A DNA stretch of 64,000 nt from Chryseobacterium gleum (GCF_900636535.1 NZ_LR134289.1:3038001-3102000); one strand, 5' to 3'. Counted from the stretch's first letter, positions 1 to 7,923 are shown. Notes: generated by a model not told the origin, from the sequence alone. Numbers and translations are program-made.

Positions 1-1
1 T

Positions 2-184
2 TTTGACAGATATGGTGCGGAAGTCTTCAGAGGGACTCGAGAAAACAGATATACCTGGGACGGAAGAGTTGGTGGCAGATATGTTCCTACAGCAAATTAT
101 TGGTATTTTATCACCTGGACAGAATATGGCTCTACCCTCTTGGTAAAATACTCGAGCTGGCTGTTGGTAAAACACAGACAATAG
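2..184 (+). CDS. C-terminal end of a T9SS-secreted protein (type B sorting domain), 5' truncated
   Basis: The frame is open from the window edge and ends at a TAG, leaving 60 residues. They carry the usual order of a gliding-motility-associated (type B) C-terminal domain: an F-D-R-Y-G strand, then Y-T-W-D-G, then P-T-A-N-Y-W-Y, and a final strand ending K-H-R-Q. This domain is recognised by the type IX secretion system of Bacteroidota and targets large surface adhesins or enzymes to the outside of the cell. The passenger lies outside the window, so its function cannot be read. A hairpin terminator follows closely. Confidence 0.72.
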   Translation, partial: FDRYGAEVFRGTRENRYTWDGRVGGRYVPTANYWYFITWTEYGSTLLVKYSSWLLVKHRQ

Positions 185-194
185 CAAAAAAGTT

Positions 195-241
195 GGAAGA
201 AAGCGTAAAGTATTTCAATTGCTTTTTCTTCCGGCTTTTTT
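195..241 (+). terminator. Rho-independent terminator after the T9SS protein
   Basis: GGAAGAAA at 195-202 pairs with TTTCTTCC at 225-232 and is followed by GGC and a T run. Confidence 0.6.
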
Positions 242-368
242 ACTTAAATCTTCCATTTTTTAAATGAATGGTAAATTTCTAACACTCCTTAACAATTAAA
301 TCCCAAAGTTTAATATAACTTTAACCACTATTCTTAATCTAATAAGGTAGAATTGCTTTATTTCTATG

Positions 369-376
369 TAATTTTG
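369..376 (+). promoter_or_regulatory. -7 element TAATTTTG of the gene starting at 385
   Basis: It matches the Bacteroidota -7 consensus TAnnTTTG and ends nine bases before the ATG, so the transcript would be nearly leaderless. No clean -33 TTG at the expected distance is visible. Confidence 0.55.
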
Positions 377-384
377 CGCATTAT

Positions 385-1179
385 ATGAAGAAACTGTTTA
401 CTCTACTGCTATTGGTTTTTCTGGCAAAAATTAATGCACAAATATATTCCGGTGAGGTATTTTTGAGAGACAACTCTATTTTATATCTCAATCAGGTCTA
501 TGTCACAAACCTGAATACACAGAAAACCGTTCTTACGGACTACAACGGTAATTTTAATATTCCTGCCAACGCAGGGGATGTGATCCGGTTTACCTCTATT
601 GTTACTGAAAGAAAAGATATTAAGCTGACTCCTCAGTTAATGCAACAAAAAAACCTTGTTGAGCTTAAAATCGCGTATTATGAAATTCAGGAAATCGTTC
701 TCAGCAGGTTCAAACCTACAGGGAATCTTCGCTATGATGTGAACGCTTTAAGAAAAGAAGACAAAGCATATGCGCTTAAGAAAGTTATTGGCCTTCCCGA
801 GCCGAAAGGTGACGGAACACCACCTGAACTTCCTGTAGCCGGGCTGAGAGACGGAGGTCTTACCTTCAGTCTTGAAAGTATTTATGACATCCTTTCCGGA
901 GAAAGAAAGAAAAAACAACGTTATCAGGCTTACGAAAGAATGAATAGCTCTGTTGCACAGATTAAAAATTACCTTGGAAAAGATTATTTTGCGAAATTTA
1001 AAATTCCTGAAAATCTGATTGATAACTTCCTTCAGTTTGTTTATACATCTGAAAATATTCAGGCTTATGTATTGGCGGGCAATTTTGAAGCGATTAAAAT
1101 TCCTATTGAAAAATATCTTCCGATCTATCAGAAAAGACTTAGGAGTTCTCATCTTCAAGAGGTTGTAAGCAGCAACTAA
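385..1179 (+). CDS. Secreted protein with carboxypeptidase-like regulatory domain
   Basis: 264 residues with a signal peptide (about residues 1-18, cleavage after I-N-A). Residues 20-105 look like a carboxypeptidase-regulatory-like beta-sandwich: the segment around T-D-Y-N-G-N-F and the following F-T-S-I is the typical strand pair of that fold. The remainder is mostly helical and contains a basic K-K-K run. In Bacteroidota this domain is common in periplasmic and outer-membrane proteins, but a stand-alone protein of this kind has no assigned role. It is a single-gene unit between two terminators. The family call is moderately sure; no function is claimed. Confidence 0.7.
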   Translation: MKKLFTLLLLVFLAKINAQIYSGEVFLRDNSILYLNQVYVTNLNTQKTVLTDYNGNFNIPANAGDVIRFTSIVTERKDIKLTPQLMQQKNLVELKIAYYEIQEIVLSRFKPTGNLRYDVNALRKEDKAYALKKVIGLPEPKGDGTPPELPVAGLRDGGLTFSLESIYDILSGERKKKQRYQAYERMNSSVAQIKNYLGKDYFAKFKIPENLIDNFLQFVYTSENIQAYVLAGNFEAIKIPIEKYLPIYQKRLRSSHLQEVVSSN

Positions 1180-1201
1180 AAATTCAGATCAAATAATAAT
1201 T

Positions 1202-1238
1202 AAATAATCCATGTCAACACATGGATTATTTTTTTTCG
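1202..1238 (+). terminator. Strong terminator after the 385 gene
   Basis: A 13-bp perfect stem (1202-1214 with 1219-1231) has a four-base CAAC loop and is followed by a run of eight T. Confidence 0.85.
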
Positions 1239-1461
1239 AATATCCGAAAAATGTCTTCCAATAGCCATTCGCAATGTTTTCAATATGAATTATTCAACTT
1301 TTACCACATATAATTCTTCATTATTCAAAAATATGTTTAATTTTATCTCACAAACATGTGTTTAAAAATAAAAACACAGGATATTTCGTTATCCAATAAA
1401 ACTAAACAACCAAAACACAAATTAAAGGAGGAGCACCGAATTCCTAATTAAATATTAATTA

Positions 1462-2226
1462 ATGAAAAAAGTACTTTTACTTCTTAGCTGTATGTTTTTA
1501 TTTACTGTGTCTGCTCAAAAAAAAGGGAAAGACTACAGTGATATTCTGAAAAGTAAAAATATCTATGAGATCAATGCCTTTCTAAGAGACGCTCATCCTG
1601 ATGATCCCCGAAGATCCGTTCTGAAACCCAGGGTTATGGAAATGATGAGAGAATACATCAAAAACGCACATCCTGCTGATCAGAAGGTAAAAGATATGCA
1701 GGAAATGCTTGCTATGCTGAAAAGAAGGCCTTCTACAAAGATTACCTTTGATGAAATGAACGCCATCATCAAACAAAAACAGATTGCAAAATATAAGGCT
1801 GAATTAGCAGCAAAACAACCCACTACTGTCTATACTCCAAGTAATGCCCAGAATACATTTGTTGTAAATGCAACAGCTAATACAGCGATTCCCAATGCAG
1901 AAGCTGAAGAATTCAATATGCTGATGGCAGTGTCCCCGGTAGAGCACAAAAACAGAACCGTAAAAATCCTCAATTCTCTATTCAATAATGATCCTAATGC
2001 CAAGGAATGCATTGTCATGATTCAGAATAAATCAGACTGCAATATCATTGTTAGGATTGAAGGCGTGGGAACCACCAAGTACAGGCTGGCAGTTCCGGCT
2101 CAGGGTGAAGGTTCTATTGTTATTGAAAAAGGCCAGTATCTTTTCTCCAGTCTGGTTTGCGGAGCTCAATATGCTTCACAAAAAACCATTGAAAGACCAA
2201 TTATGGTAGCGTTAGGAAGCCATTAA
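1462..2226 (+). CDS. Secreted protein of a flavobacterial paralogue family, member 1 (possibly DUF6759)
   Basis: 254 residues with a signal peptide ending S-A-Q (about residue 19). The first half contains H-P-D-D-P, repeated later as H-P-A-D-Q. The C-terminal 110 residues carry the signature shared with the genes at 3021 and 3732: A-E-E-F, then V-K-I-L-N-S-L-F-N, N-K-S-D-C-N-I, L-A-V-P-A-Q-G-E and one more Cys 41 residues or so later. The two conserved Cys suggest a disulphide-bonded periplasmic or surface domain. I associate this family with the label DUF6759 from memory, unverified. The leader has an A/G-rich GGAGGAG at 1427-1433. Function unknown. Confidence 0.75.
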   Translation: MKKVLLLLSCMFLFTVSAQKKGKDYSDILKSKNIYEINAFLRDAHPDDPRRSVLKPRVMEMMREYIKNAHPADQKVKDMQEMLAMLKRRPSTKITFDEMNAIIKQKQIAKYKAELAAKQPTTVYTPSNAQNTFVVNATANTAIPNAEAEEFNMLMAVSPVEHKNRTVKILNSLFNNDPNAKECIVMIQNKSDCNIIVRIEGVGTTKYRLAVPAQGEGSIVIEKGQYLFSSLVCGAQYASQKTIERPIMVALGSH

Positions 2227-2296
2227 TCTTAATTTTAACTGAAGTATCTTCCTGTCTTTTACCTTCAAAAGACAAAGATTCTCCATAAATTTTTAG

Positions 2297-2304
2297 TATT
2301 TTTG
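2297..2304 (+). promoter_or_regulatory. -7 element TATTTTTG of trmB
   Basis: It matches TAnnTTTG and ends 18 bases before the ATG at 2323. The in-frame TTG at 2302 lies inside this element, which argues against it as the start codon. Confidence 0.65.
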
Positions 2305-2322
2305 CACTCATTTTATAACTCA

Positions 2323-3000
2323 ATGGGCAAGAATAAATTAGCAAGATTTGCAGAAAACAAAATATTACCAAATGTAATCCAACCTACAAGAGAAGATGCC
2401 TTAAAAGGATTCGAACTCAGAGGAAAATGGAGAGAAAACTTTTTTAAGAACGACAATCCAATCGTTTTGGAATTAGGATGTGGAAAGGGCGAATATTCTG
2501 TAGGACTCGCAAAAGCATTTCCTGAGAAAAACTTTATCGGAATTGATATCAAAGGGGCAAGATTCTGGTTCGGCGCTAAAGAAGCTGTAGAAAACAATAT
2601 GAATAACGTTGCTTTCCTGAGAACCCAGATTGAACTTGTTGACTATTTCTTTGCTGAAAATGAAGTGGATGAAATCTGGATTACGTTTCCTGATCCACAG
2701 ATCAAATTCAAAAGAACAAAACACAGATTAACTCATCCTGACTTTTTGAACCGATATAAAAAATTTCTGAAGCCTGGTGGTATCATCCATTTGAAAACAG
2801 ATTCAGAGTTTTTACATGGCTATACATTAGGTTATTTACAGGGAGCCGGCTATGAAATCATCAGTGCTCATCACGACATCTATGGAGCTCCGGAGTATGA
2901 CCCGAACACCGAACATCTGAGAGATATCAAAACATATTATGAAGAACTTTTCTCAGCCAAAGGAAAAACCATTACTTACATCAAATTCCGGATAAGCTGA
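2323..3000 (+). CDS. trmB: tRNA (guanine-N7)-methyltransferase
   Basis: 225 residues. It methylates G46 in the variable loop of tRNAs using S-adenosylmethionine. The SAM-binding loop V-L-E-L-G-C-G-K-G-E-Y is at about residues 48-58, the acidic end of the next strand is in F-I-G-I-D-I-K-G, and the family motif F-P-D-P-Q-I-K (usually F-P-D-P-W-x-K) follows, with R-L-T-H-P-D-F-L downstream. The length is normal for bacterial TrmB. I chose ATG 2323 over the upstream in-frame TTG because the TTG falls in the promoter. The gene sits between two paralogous secreted-protein genes that have no obvious link to tRNA modification. Confidence 0.95.
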   Translation: MGKNKLARFAENKILPNVIQPTREDALKGFELRGKWRENFFKNDNPIVLELGCGKGEYSVGLAKAFPEKNFIGIDIKGARFWFGAKEAVENNMNNVAFLRTQIELVDYFFAENEVDEIWITFPDPQIKFKRTKHRLTHPDFLNRYKKFLKPGGIIHLKTDSEFLHGYTLGYLQGAGYEIISAHHDIYGAPEYDPNTEHLRDIKTYYEELFSAKGKTITYIKFRIS

Positions 3001-3020
3001 TGATATAAAAATAACAATTG

Positions 3021-3722
3021 ATGAAAAGAAAACGTTTAATCGTATTATTTTTAATCTTCACATTTCTGTTCCCCAACCTGATATCTGCACAGAAAAAAAG
3101 AAATAAAGACATTCTGAAAAGCATTGATATCAAAGAAATTGAAGAGTATATTAAGAATACGCACCCTGATGATCCGAAGAAAAGCGTACTGAAGCCCAAG
3201 CTTATTGCCTTAAAAAATGCAGAATGGACCAAAGGTGCCCGTACAGCCAAGCCTATGGAAGCAAGGCCTGTTATCTCCGATATTCCTAAAAACATCATGA
3301 GAAATCCTAATTCAGATGATGCTGAAGAGTTTAAAAAACTTATCGCAGAAACTTCTTCTGAACATAAGGAAAAGACAGTGAAGCTTCTGAACGCAATGTT
3401 CAATGAAGATATTACACGAAAGGAGGCTATACTCTTATTTAAAAATAATTCGGATTGTAATATTGTATTACGGGTTGAGGGAAAAGACTATTATAACCTC
3501 GCTGTTCCTGCACACGGAGAAAATTTTATTGTAATCAATAAAGGTTCATATACCCTAAGCAGTAATATCTGTGATATAAAATATTTCTCCCAGAAAGATA
3601 TTAAAAAAAGTATATTTGTAACGGTTGACAGCCCGAAAACGGCAGAAATAGAAAACAGCACAACCGAAAAGGATGAAGTTCAGAACAAGAAGCCATCAAA
3701 CAAAAGAAAAATCAAAAAATAA
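3021..3722 (+). CDS. Secreted protein of the same paralogue family, member 2
   Basis: 233 residues from ATG 3021; a TTG directly before it is in frame but unnecessary. It has a signal peptide with a basic start (K-R-K-R) ending S-A-Q. After it comes I-K-E-I-E-E-Y-I-K-N-T-H-P-D-D-P, close to the same segment in the 1462 gene, and the shared C-terminal domain: A-E-E-F-K-K-L, V-K-L-L-N-A-M-F-N, N-N-S-D-C-N-I, L-A-V-P-A-H-G-E and a second Cys. The last 30 residues are a K/E/N-rich tail not found in the other two. It starts 20 bases after trmB, so it may be co-transcribed with it. Function unknown. Confidence 0.75.
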   Translation: MKRKRLIVLFLIFTFLFPNLISAQKKRNKDILKSIDIKEIEEYIKNTHPDDPKKSVLKPKLIALKNAEWTKGARTAKPMEARPVISDIPKNIMRNPNSDDAEEFKKLIAETSSEHKEKTVKLLNAMFNEDITRKEAILLFKNNSDCNIVLRVEGKDYYNLAVPAHGENFIVINKGSYTLSSNICDIKYFSQKDIKKSIFVTVDSPKTAEIENSTTEKDEVQNKKPSNKRKIKK

Positions 3723-3731
3723 AATAGTAGT

Positions 3732-4163
3732 ATGAAAAAGCTATTAGTTTTTGCCGGATTTTCAGTGATTCTTGCCGGCTGTAATGTAAATTACGGCGGT
3801 TATCCCGGAAGAACATCCTACGGTAATTCAACAGGTAACAGAGCCAATACAGAACGAGAATATAATGAACTCATAAAGACCTACAAACCGGAAACAGCTG
3901 AAGTTCTTAACGATCTTCTTAACAATGATGATCCACAGAATCCCAGAACTTCTATTTCGGTTGAAAATAAATCGCCATGTAATATGGTACTTACAATAAG
4001 CGGGGGTAATTTTTTCAAGAAAATCCCTATCGGTGCAGGGAAGATTGGATACACGATGGTTCCTAAAAATCAAAACTACAGATTATCCGGAGTTTTATGT
4101 AACTCAACGTACCAATCTACAAAATTCATAACCACTTCTTATTCTATAAAGCTTTCAAACTAA
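3732..4163 (+). CDS. Lipoprotein of the same paralogue family, member 3
   Basis: 143 residues. The signal peptide ends in a lipobox, L-A-G-C (Cys 17), so the protein should be lipid-anchored, unlike its two secreted relatives. A short G/Y/S/N-rich linker leads into a reduced copy of the shared domain: E-Y-N-E-L-I, A-E-V-L-N-D-L-L-N-N-D, N-K-S-P-C-N-M and a second Cys in G-V-L-C-N. It begins nine bases after the preceding gene, pointing to one transcript, and ends at a strong terminator. Function unknown. Confidence 0.75.
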   Translation: MKKLLVFAGFSVILAGCNVNYGGYPGRTSYGNSTGNRANTEREYNELIKTYKPETAEVLNDLLNNDDPQNPRTSISVENKSPCNMVLTISGGNFFKKIPIGAGKIGYTMVPKNQNYRLSGVLCNSTYQSTKFITTSYSIKLSN

Positions 4164-4167
4164 ATAC

Positions 4168-4194
4168 AACCTGCAGGATTCTGCAGGTTTTTAT
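4168..4194 (+). terminator. Terminator after the lipoprotein gene
   Basis: AACCTGCAG (4168-4176) pairs with CTGCAGGTT (4181-4189), followed by T-rich sequence. Confidence 0.8.
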
Positions 4195-4263
4195 TTTTAA
4201 TGGAATATTAAACCAATACATCTAATGTACTCTAAGACGGCCTGTAATCCGATATAAAAATAA

Positions 4264-4293
4264 AAAAACGCTGGATTTCGATCCAGCGTTTTT
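4264..4293 (-). terminator. Terminator after rpsB
   Basis: A 13-bp perfect stem (4264-4276 with 4281-4293) with a four-base loop. It is followed by T residues on the minus strand and lies just past the rpsB stop codon. Confidence 0.85.
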
Positions 4294-4316
4294 CCTATAT
4301 TAAAGAAAATCTTCAA

Positions 4317-5078
4317 TTATTCTGCATCGAAATCAGCATCTGTATCAGCAGATACTTTTTCTCCTTCTTCTTTAGATTTTTCTTTATCAGCTTTTCTTTG
4401 AGACTGACCTTCTTTGATAGATTCAGAAACTACGCTAAGGATCATATCAATAGACTTAGAAGCATCATCGTTTCCTGGGATAACGAAGTCAACTTTTCTT
4501 GGGTCAGAGTTTGTATCAACGATACCGAAAACTGGAATACCTAATTTCTTAGCTTCAGTTACCGCGATGTGCTCTCTTAAGATATCAACTACAAATACAG
4601 CAGATGGAAGTCTAACCATGTCAGCGATAGAACCTAAGTTCTTCTCTAGGTTAGCTCTTTGTCTGTCAACCTGTAATCTTTCTTTTTTAGATAAAGTTTC
4701 GAATGTACCGTCTTTTTTCATTTTGTCGATAGCATTCATCTTCTTTACAGCCTTTCTGATAGTAACGAAGTTCGTTAACATACCACCTGGCCATCTTTCT
4801 GTAATATAAGGCATATTAAGTTCAGAAGCGTGTTTTGCAACAACTTCTTTCGCCTGCTTCTTAGTAGCTACGAAAAGAACTTTTTTACCTGCAGAAGTTA
4901 ATTTTTCTAAAGCGTTGCAAGCTTCATCCAATTTAACTGCTGTTTTATGTAAGTCTACAATGTGAATACCGTTTTTCTCCATAAAAATGTATGGAGCCAT
5001 ATTTGGGTTCCACTTTCTGGTCATGTGACCGAAGTGTACGCCAGCCTCTAAAAGGTCTTTTACATTTGCTTTTGCCAT
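4317..5078 (-). CDS. rpsB: 30S ribosomal protein S2
   Basis: 253 residues. uS2 sits on the 30S body and is needed for S1 binding. The N-terminal L-L-E-A-G-V-H-F-G-H, W-N-P-N-M-A-P-Y-I-F, V-L-F-V-A-T-K-K-Q, W-P-G-G-M-L-T-N-F and the D-x-N-S-D-P region (V-D-T-N-S-D-P) are diagnostic. The tail is acidic and charged, as often in Bacteroidota. It is downstream of rplM-rpsI on the same strand but 207 bases away, and the gap is filled by 7-bp repeats. A terminator follows directly, and tsf, which commonly follows rpsB, is not here. Confidence 0.98.
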   Translation of the reverse strand: MAKANVKDLLEAGVHFGHMTRKWNPNMAPYIFMEKNGIHIVDLHKTAVKLDEACNALEKLTSAGKKVLFVATKKQAKEVVAKHASELNMPYITERWPGGMLTNFVTIRKAVKKMNAIDKMKKDGTFETLSKKERLQVDRQRANLEKNLGSIADMVRLPSAVFVVDILREHIAVTEAKKLGIPVFGIVDTNSDPRKVDFVIPGNDDASKSIDMILSVVSESIKEGQSQRKADKEKSKEEGEKVSADTDADFDAE

Positions 5079-5154
5079 GTTTTCTGTTTTTGTTAGTTTA
5101 CTTTCCGTCTTTTAAACAATCAACAACTTCTTTAGATGGGAGAAGCGTTTGGAT

Positions 5155-5213
5155 GCTAAACGTAACGGGCAATTGGCGGTCTGCTTTTTGCTTTTGGCAA
5201 TGGGCTTTTCGCC
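5155..5213. repeat. Degenerate 7-bp repeat array, left arm
   Basis: GC dinucleotides fall at 5155, 5169, 5176, 5183, 5190, 5197, 5204 and 5211, all multiples of seven apart (the 5162 unit has GT). Units such as ATTGGCG, TTTTGCT, TTTGGCA and ATGGGCT fit an NTTGGCT-like consensus. It lies in the rpsI-rpsB gap. Confidence 0.8.
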
Positions 5214-5248
5214 GAGATTAAGTTTAAAAAAAATTTAATACATTCCTG

Positions 5249-5277
5249 TAGCCAATAGCCATAAGCCATCTGCCAAC
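5249..5277. repeat. Degenerate 7-bp repeat array, right arm, inverted
   Basis: Four units (AGCCAAT, AGCCATA, AGCCATC, TGCCAAC) have GC at 5251, 5258, 5265 and 5272. They read as NNTGGCT on the minus strand, so they are inverted relative to the left arm and could pair with it in the rpsI-rpsB transcript. Confidence 0.8.
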
Positions 5278-5285
5278 GAGAAATC

Positions 5286-5672
5286 TTAACGTTTTGAGAA
5301 TTGGAATCTCTTTCTTGCTTTTTTCTGACCTGGCTTCTTTCTTTCCACCATTCTTGCGTCTCTTGTAAGTAAACCAGCTGGCTTCAATGCTAATCTGAAC
5401 TCAGCGTTGATTTCGCATAAAGCTCTTGAAATACCTAATCTGATAGCTTCTGCCTGACCTGTATTTCCACCACCGAATACGTTTACGGTAACGTCATACT
5501 GACCAACAGTCTCAGAAAGGATGAACGGTTGGTTTAATTTGTAAACCATTACATCTGTAGAGAAATATTCTTTAGCGTCTTTACCGTTTACTGTAATAAC
5601 ACCAGAACCTGGTTTTACATAAACTCTAGCTACAGAAGTTTTTCTTCTTCCGATTTTGTGAACTATAGACAT
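5286..5672 (-). CDS. rpsI: 30S ribosomal protein S9
   Basis: 128 residues. uS9 reaches into the ribosomal P site with its C-terminal tail. Typical features are [11 protein letters not shown] near the N-terminus, [19 protein letters not shown] in the middle, [15 protein letters not shown], and the basic end [11 protein letters not shown]. It starts six bases after rplM, so the two are co-transcribed in the conserved rplM-rpsI order. Confidence 0.98.
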   Translation of the reverse strand: MSIVHKIGRRKTSVARVYVKPGSGVITVNGKDAKEYFSTDVMVYKLNQPFILSETVGQYDVTVNVFGGGNTGQAEAIRLGISRALCEINAEFRLALKPAGLLTRDARMVERKKPGQKKARKRFQFSKR

Positions 5673-5678
5673 AATTAA

Positions 5679-6134
5679 TTATTTAAATTCGTTAACATTA
5701 ATTGTTTTAGGCTGTTGAGCTTCATGTTTGTGCTCAGTTCCTTCATATAAATAAAGGTTCTTAAGGATAGCAGCTCCTAATCTGTTTTTAGGTAACATCC
5801 CTTTTACAGACTTCTCTAATACCTTTAAAGAATCTTTCTTTTGAAGTTCAGCCGCAGTCATAGACTTCTGTCCACCAGGATATCCTGTATGCCAGATATA
5901 AGTCTTATCAGCCCACTTGTTTCCGGAAAGTGTAATTTTCCCAGCATTCAAAACGATTACGTTATCACCACAATCTACGTGAGGTGTGTAGTTCGTTTTG
6001 TGCTTACCTCTCAAAATCTTTGCAACCGTAGAAGCTAATCTACCTAACGGCTGTCCTTCAGCGTCTACCACAACCCATTCTTTATTAGCAGTAGCTTTGT
6101 TCGCTGAAACAGTTTTGTAACTTAATGTATTCAC
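5679..6134 (-). CDS. rplM: 50S ribosomal protein L13
   Basis: 151 residues. uL13 is an early-assembling 50S protein. W-V-V-V-D-A-E-G-Q-P-L-G-R-L-A-S, the L-R-G-K-H-K-T-N-Y-T-P-H-V-D-C-G-D segment and G-M-L-P-K-N-R-L-G are diagnostic. It is the first gene of the ribosomal unit. A good promoter lies about 46 bases upstream. The short leader contains a small ACCC/GGGT palindrome that could be a weak control hairpin, but this is only a guess. Confidence 0.98.
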   Translation of the reverse strand: MNTLSYKTVSANKATANKEWVVVDAEGQPLGRLASTVAKILRGKHKTNYTPHVDCGDNVIVLNAGKITLSGNKWADKTYIWHTGYPGGQKSMTAAELQKKDSLKVLEKSVKGMLPKNRLGAAILKNLYLYEGTEHKHEAQQPKTINVNEFK

Positions 6135-6180
6135 ACGTTTTAGTTAAAGATTAAACATAATTTACCCCTAAAAGGGTGTG

Positions 6181-6188
6181 CAAAGGTA
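6181..6188 (-). promoter_or_regulatory. Promoter of rplM-rpsI(-rpsB)
   Basis: On the minus strand TACCTTTG matches the -7 consensus, with a TTG 18 bases further upstream, which is the expected -33/-7 layout for Bacteroidota. Confidence 0.75.
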
Positions 6189-6451
6189 CAAATTATTTTT
6201 GTAACCCAAAAACATATTTTATTTAATCTATATATTATTAGCTATATACCCCAGTATCAATAGATTTTAACATTATTTACAGCTTTGGCATAAATCTTGC
6301 GAACTGATGGGCGATGAAAAAACACTTTCGAAGATTCTGAAAGCACAATGAACCAGCAAAGAGTTTATTCCCTCAACTCTTTCTTTTATTAAATTTACTT
6401 TAACGTTCTCTTTAAAATCATCCCATATCATTATATTTTCACTGAAATAAT
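6189..6451. other. Divergent intergenic region without a supported gene
   Basis: It separates rplM and the DUF3667 gene. It is AT-rich. A minus-strand frame of 67 codons (6273-6476) exists but has no promoter, no recognisable protein features and overlaps the promoter of the plus-strand gene. No terminator-like hairpin is evident. Confidence 0.5.
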
Positions 6452-6459
6452 TATATTTG
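6452..6459 (+). promoter_or_regulatory. -7 element TATATTTG of the DUF3667 gene
   Basis: It matches TAnnTTTG and ends 22 bases before the ATG at 6482. Confidence 0.6.
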
Positions 6460-6481
6460 TGACAATCATATTCCATAATTC

Positions 6482-7576
6482 ATGAGCCACGGAAAACTAC
6501 GAGATGATAAAACCTGTCTTAACTGCGGACATCAGGTTGAAGAAAGGTTTTGCCCCCACTGCGGGCAGGAAAACATTGAAAGCAGACAGCCGTTTCATTT
6601 TCTTTTTACTCATTTCATAGAGGATTTCACCCATTATGACGGACAGTTCTGGAAAACTATACAGTATCTTTTTACCCGTCCCGGCAAACTTACGAAGGAA
6701 TATCTGGCAGGAAAAAGACAATTGTATGTAGCACCTGTAAAACTATATATTTTCATAAGTTTTATTACGTTCTTTCTTCCCAATCTTATACCTCATGCCA
6801 AAGAGGAGGCAGAGAAACCCAGCTCTATTAAAACAGAAGTAAAAGCAGAAAAGCAAAAGAAAATCTCTAAAGACGTTGTAAAAGATTTGCAGAAAGGAGG
6901 TCTGTTATCTCATGAAACAGCTGCTGCAGCACAAAAAACGCTGGATACTTTAAAGATAAAAGACGAACAGGAAAAGGATGAGCTTTTTGACAGTACATTT
7001 GATACTAAAGAAGCATCCATTATGAAAGCCTACACGATGAAGCAATATGATTCTATTCGTGCTAAAGATAATACTGGCATCTATACATTGATGCGTCCCA
7101 TTGCAAATAAAGTATTTGATCTAAAAGAAGAGGGATATAGTAAACATCAGATCTGGGAAAAATATAAGGAAAACTTCATCCATACTATTCCAAAAGCACT
7201 TTTTGTGTACCTCCCGATATTTGCATTCTTTTTATGGCTGTTCCATAATAAGAGAAAATGGTGGTATTTTGATCATGGGATTTTCACCCTTCATTATTTC
7301 TCCTTTCTCTTATTAGGAGTGCTGATGTTTATCGTAGGAGAAAAAATCACAAGTTTCCTACCGGACAATAGTATACTTACCTTACTATATGTTCTGACAT
7401 GTCTGGCGCTGGCTACTTATATGACGATCTATTTCTTTGTAGCGCACCACAGGGTATATGAAACAAAAAAAAGAATAAGTATACTGAAAGGCTCCTTATT
7501 ATTTATTGTTAATTATATCGGATTGCTTCTGATGTTCCTGGTGCTGATGTATCTGAGCTTTATTATGCTGCACTAG
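6482..7576 (+). CDS. DUF3667 membrane protein with N-terminal zinc ribbon
   Basis: 364 residues. Two CxxC pairs (C12/C15 and C24/C27; C-L-N-C-G and C-P-H-C-G) form a zinc ribbon, followed by the DUF3667 core with F-T-H-Y-D-G-Q-F-W-K-T, R-P-G-K-L-T and Y-L-A-G-K-R-Q-L-Y-V-A-P-V-K-L-Y. A first membrane segment lies near residues 85-100, a charged loop of about 140 residues follows, and then four hydrophobic segments in the last 130 residues. The family is widespread in Bacteroidota and its function is unknown. The 3' end overlaps the convergent gene by four bases. Confidence 0.85.
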   Translation: MSHGKLRDDKTCLNCGHQVEERFCPHCGQENIESRQPFHFLFTHFIEDFTHYDGQFWKTIQYLFTRPGKLTKEYLAGKRQLYVAPVKLYIFISFITFFLPNLIPHAKEEAEKPSSIKTEVKAEKQKKISKDVVKDLQKGGLLSHETAAAAQKTLDTLKIKDEQEKDELFDSTFDTKEASIMKAYTMKQYDSIRAKDNTGIYTLMRPIANKVFDLKEEGYSKHQIWEKYKENFIHTIPKALFVYLPIFAFFLWLFHNKRKWWYFDHGIFTLHYFSFLLLGVLMFIVGEKITSFLPDNSILTLLYVLTCLALATYMTIYFFVAHHRVYETKKRISILKGSLLFIVNYIGLLLMFLVLMYLSFIMLH

Positions 7577-7905
7577 TTTCTAAGAGATTTATTACCTCTG
7601 AAACTTGCAAATAAATAATAGGCAACGAAAACTGTTGAAAACTTCAGAATAGAAGGGATTGCCAGTTCAAGCGTAAAAATCAATGTTCCTAAAAGAACCA
7701 GAAGCCCCATTGCCACAAATGAAAGGCCTAATTTCTTTGGCAGCGTAAAATCAGGAGTATCCAGATAATAAGCAATTCCCCAGGCTGAGCCAAAGGCAAA
7801 GGCATAGTAACTATCCAGTCCGATGTTTTCAGAACTTAAAAAGAAATAATTGATAAGGAAACTTACTACGGTTCCCAGGGCGAAATACATCAAAGCTTTT
7901 TGCAT
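7573..7905 (-). CDS. Small integral membrane protein of unknown function
   Basis: 110 residues from the ATG at 7905. An in-frame TTG at 7926 would add seven residues but lies inside the promoter element. The protein is mostly hydrophobic with about four membrane segments (A-L-M-Y-F-A-L-G, S-Y-Y-A-F-A-F-G, F-V-A-M-G-L-L-V-L and V-F-V-A-Y-Y-L-F), separated by a short polar loop, and ends in a basic R-G-N-K-S-L-R-N tail. I do not recognise the family. It is convergent with the DUF3667 gene and overlaps its stop by four bases. Confidence 0.7.
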   Translation of the reverse strand: MQKALMYFALGTVVSFLINYFFLSSENIGLDSYYAFAFGSAWGIAYYLDTPDFTLPKKLGLSFVAMGLLVLLGTLIFTLELAIPSILKFSTVFVAYYLFASFRGNKSLRN

Positions 7906-7923
7906 GTCTGTAGAAATATTCTG

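Noticed and set aside
289..337. TTAA motifs at 310 and 321 (11 bp apart) as a PHO box
   Set aside because: Only two units fit; the next TTAA is 13 bp on. It serves as a warning that 11-bp pairs arise by chance in this AT-rich DNA.
2223..2238. TTAA at 2223, 2229 and 2235 before trmB
   Set aside because: Spacing is 6 bp, not 11; ordinary AT-rich sequence.
2302..2322. TTG start for trmB (similar TTG starts at 7926 and 21494)
   Set aside because: In each case the TTG is part of the TAnnTTTG promoter element and an ATG follows at a sensible distance.
5155..5277. 7-bp arrays as a CRISPR array
   Set aside because: Units are 7 bp, degenerate and without spacers; no cas gene is in the window.
6273..6476. 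Minus-strand open frame of 67 codons between rplM and the DUF3667 gene
   Set aside because: No promoter, no recognisable domain, and it overlaps the promoter of the opposite gene.
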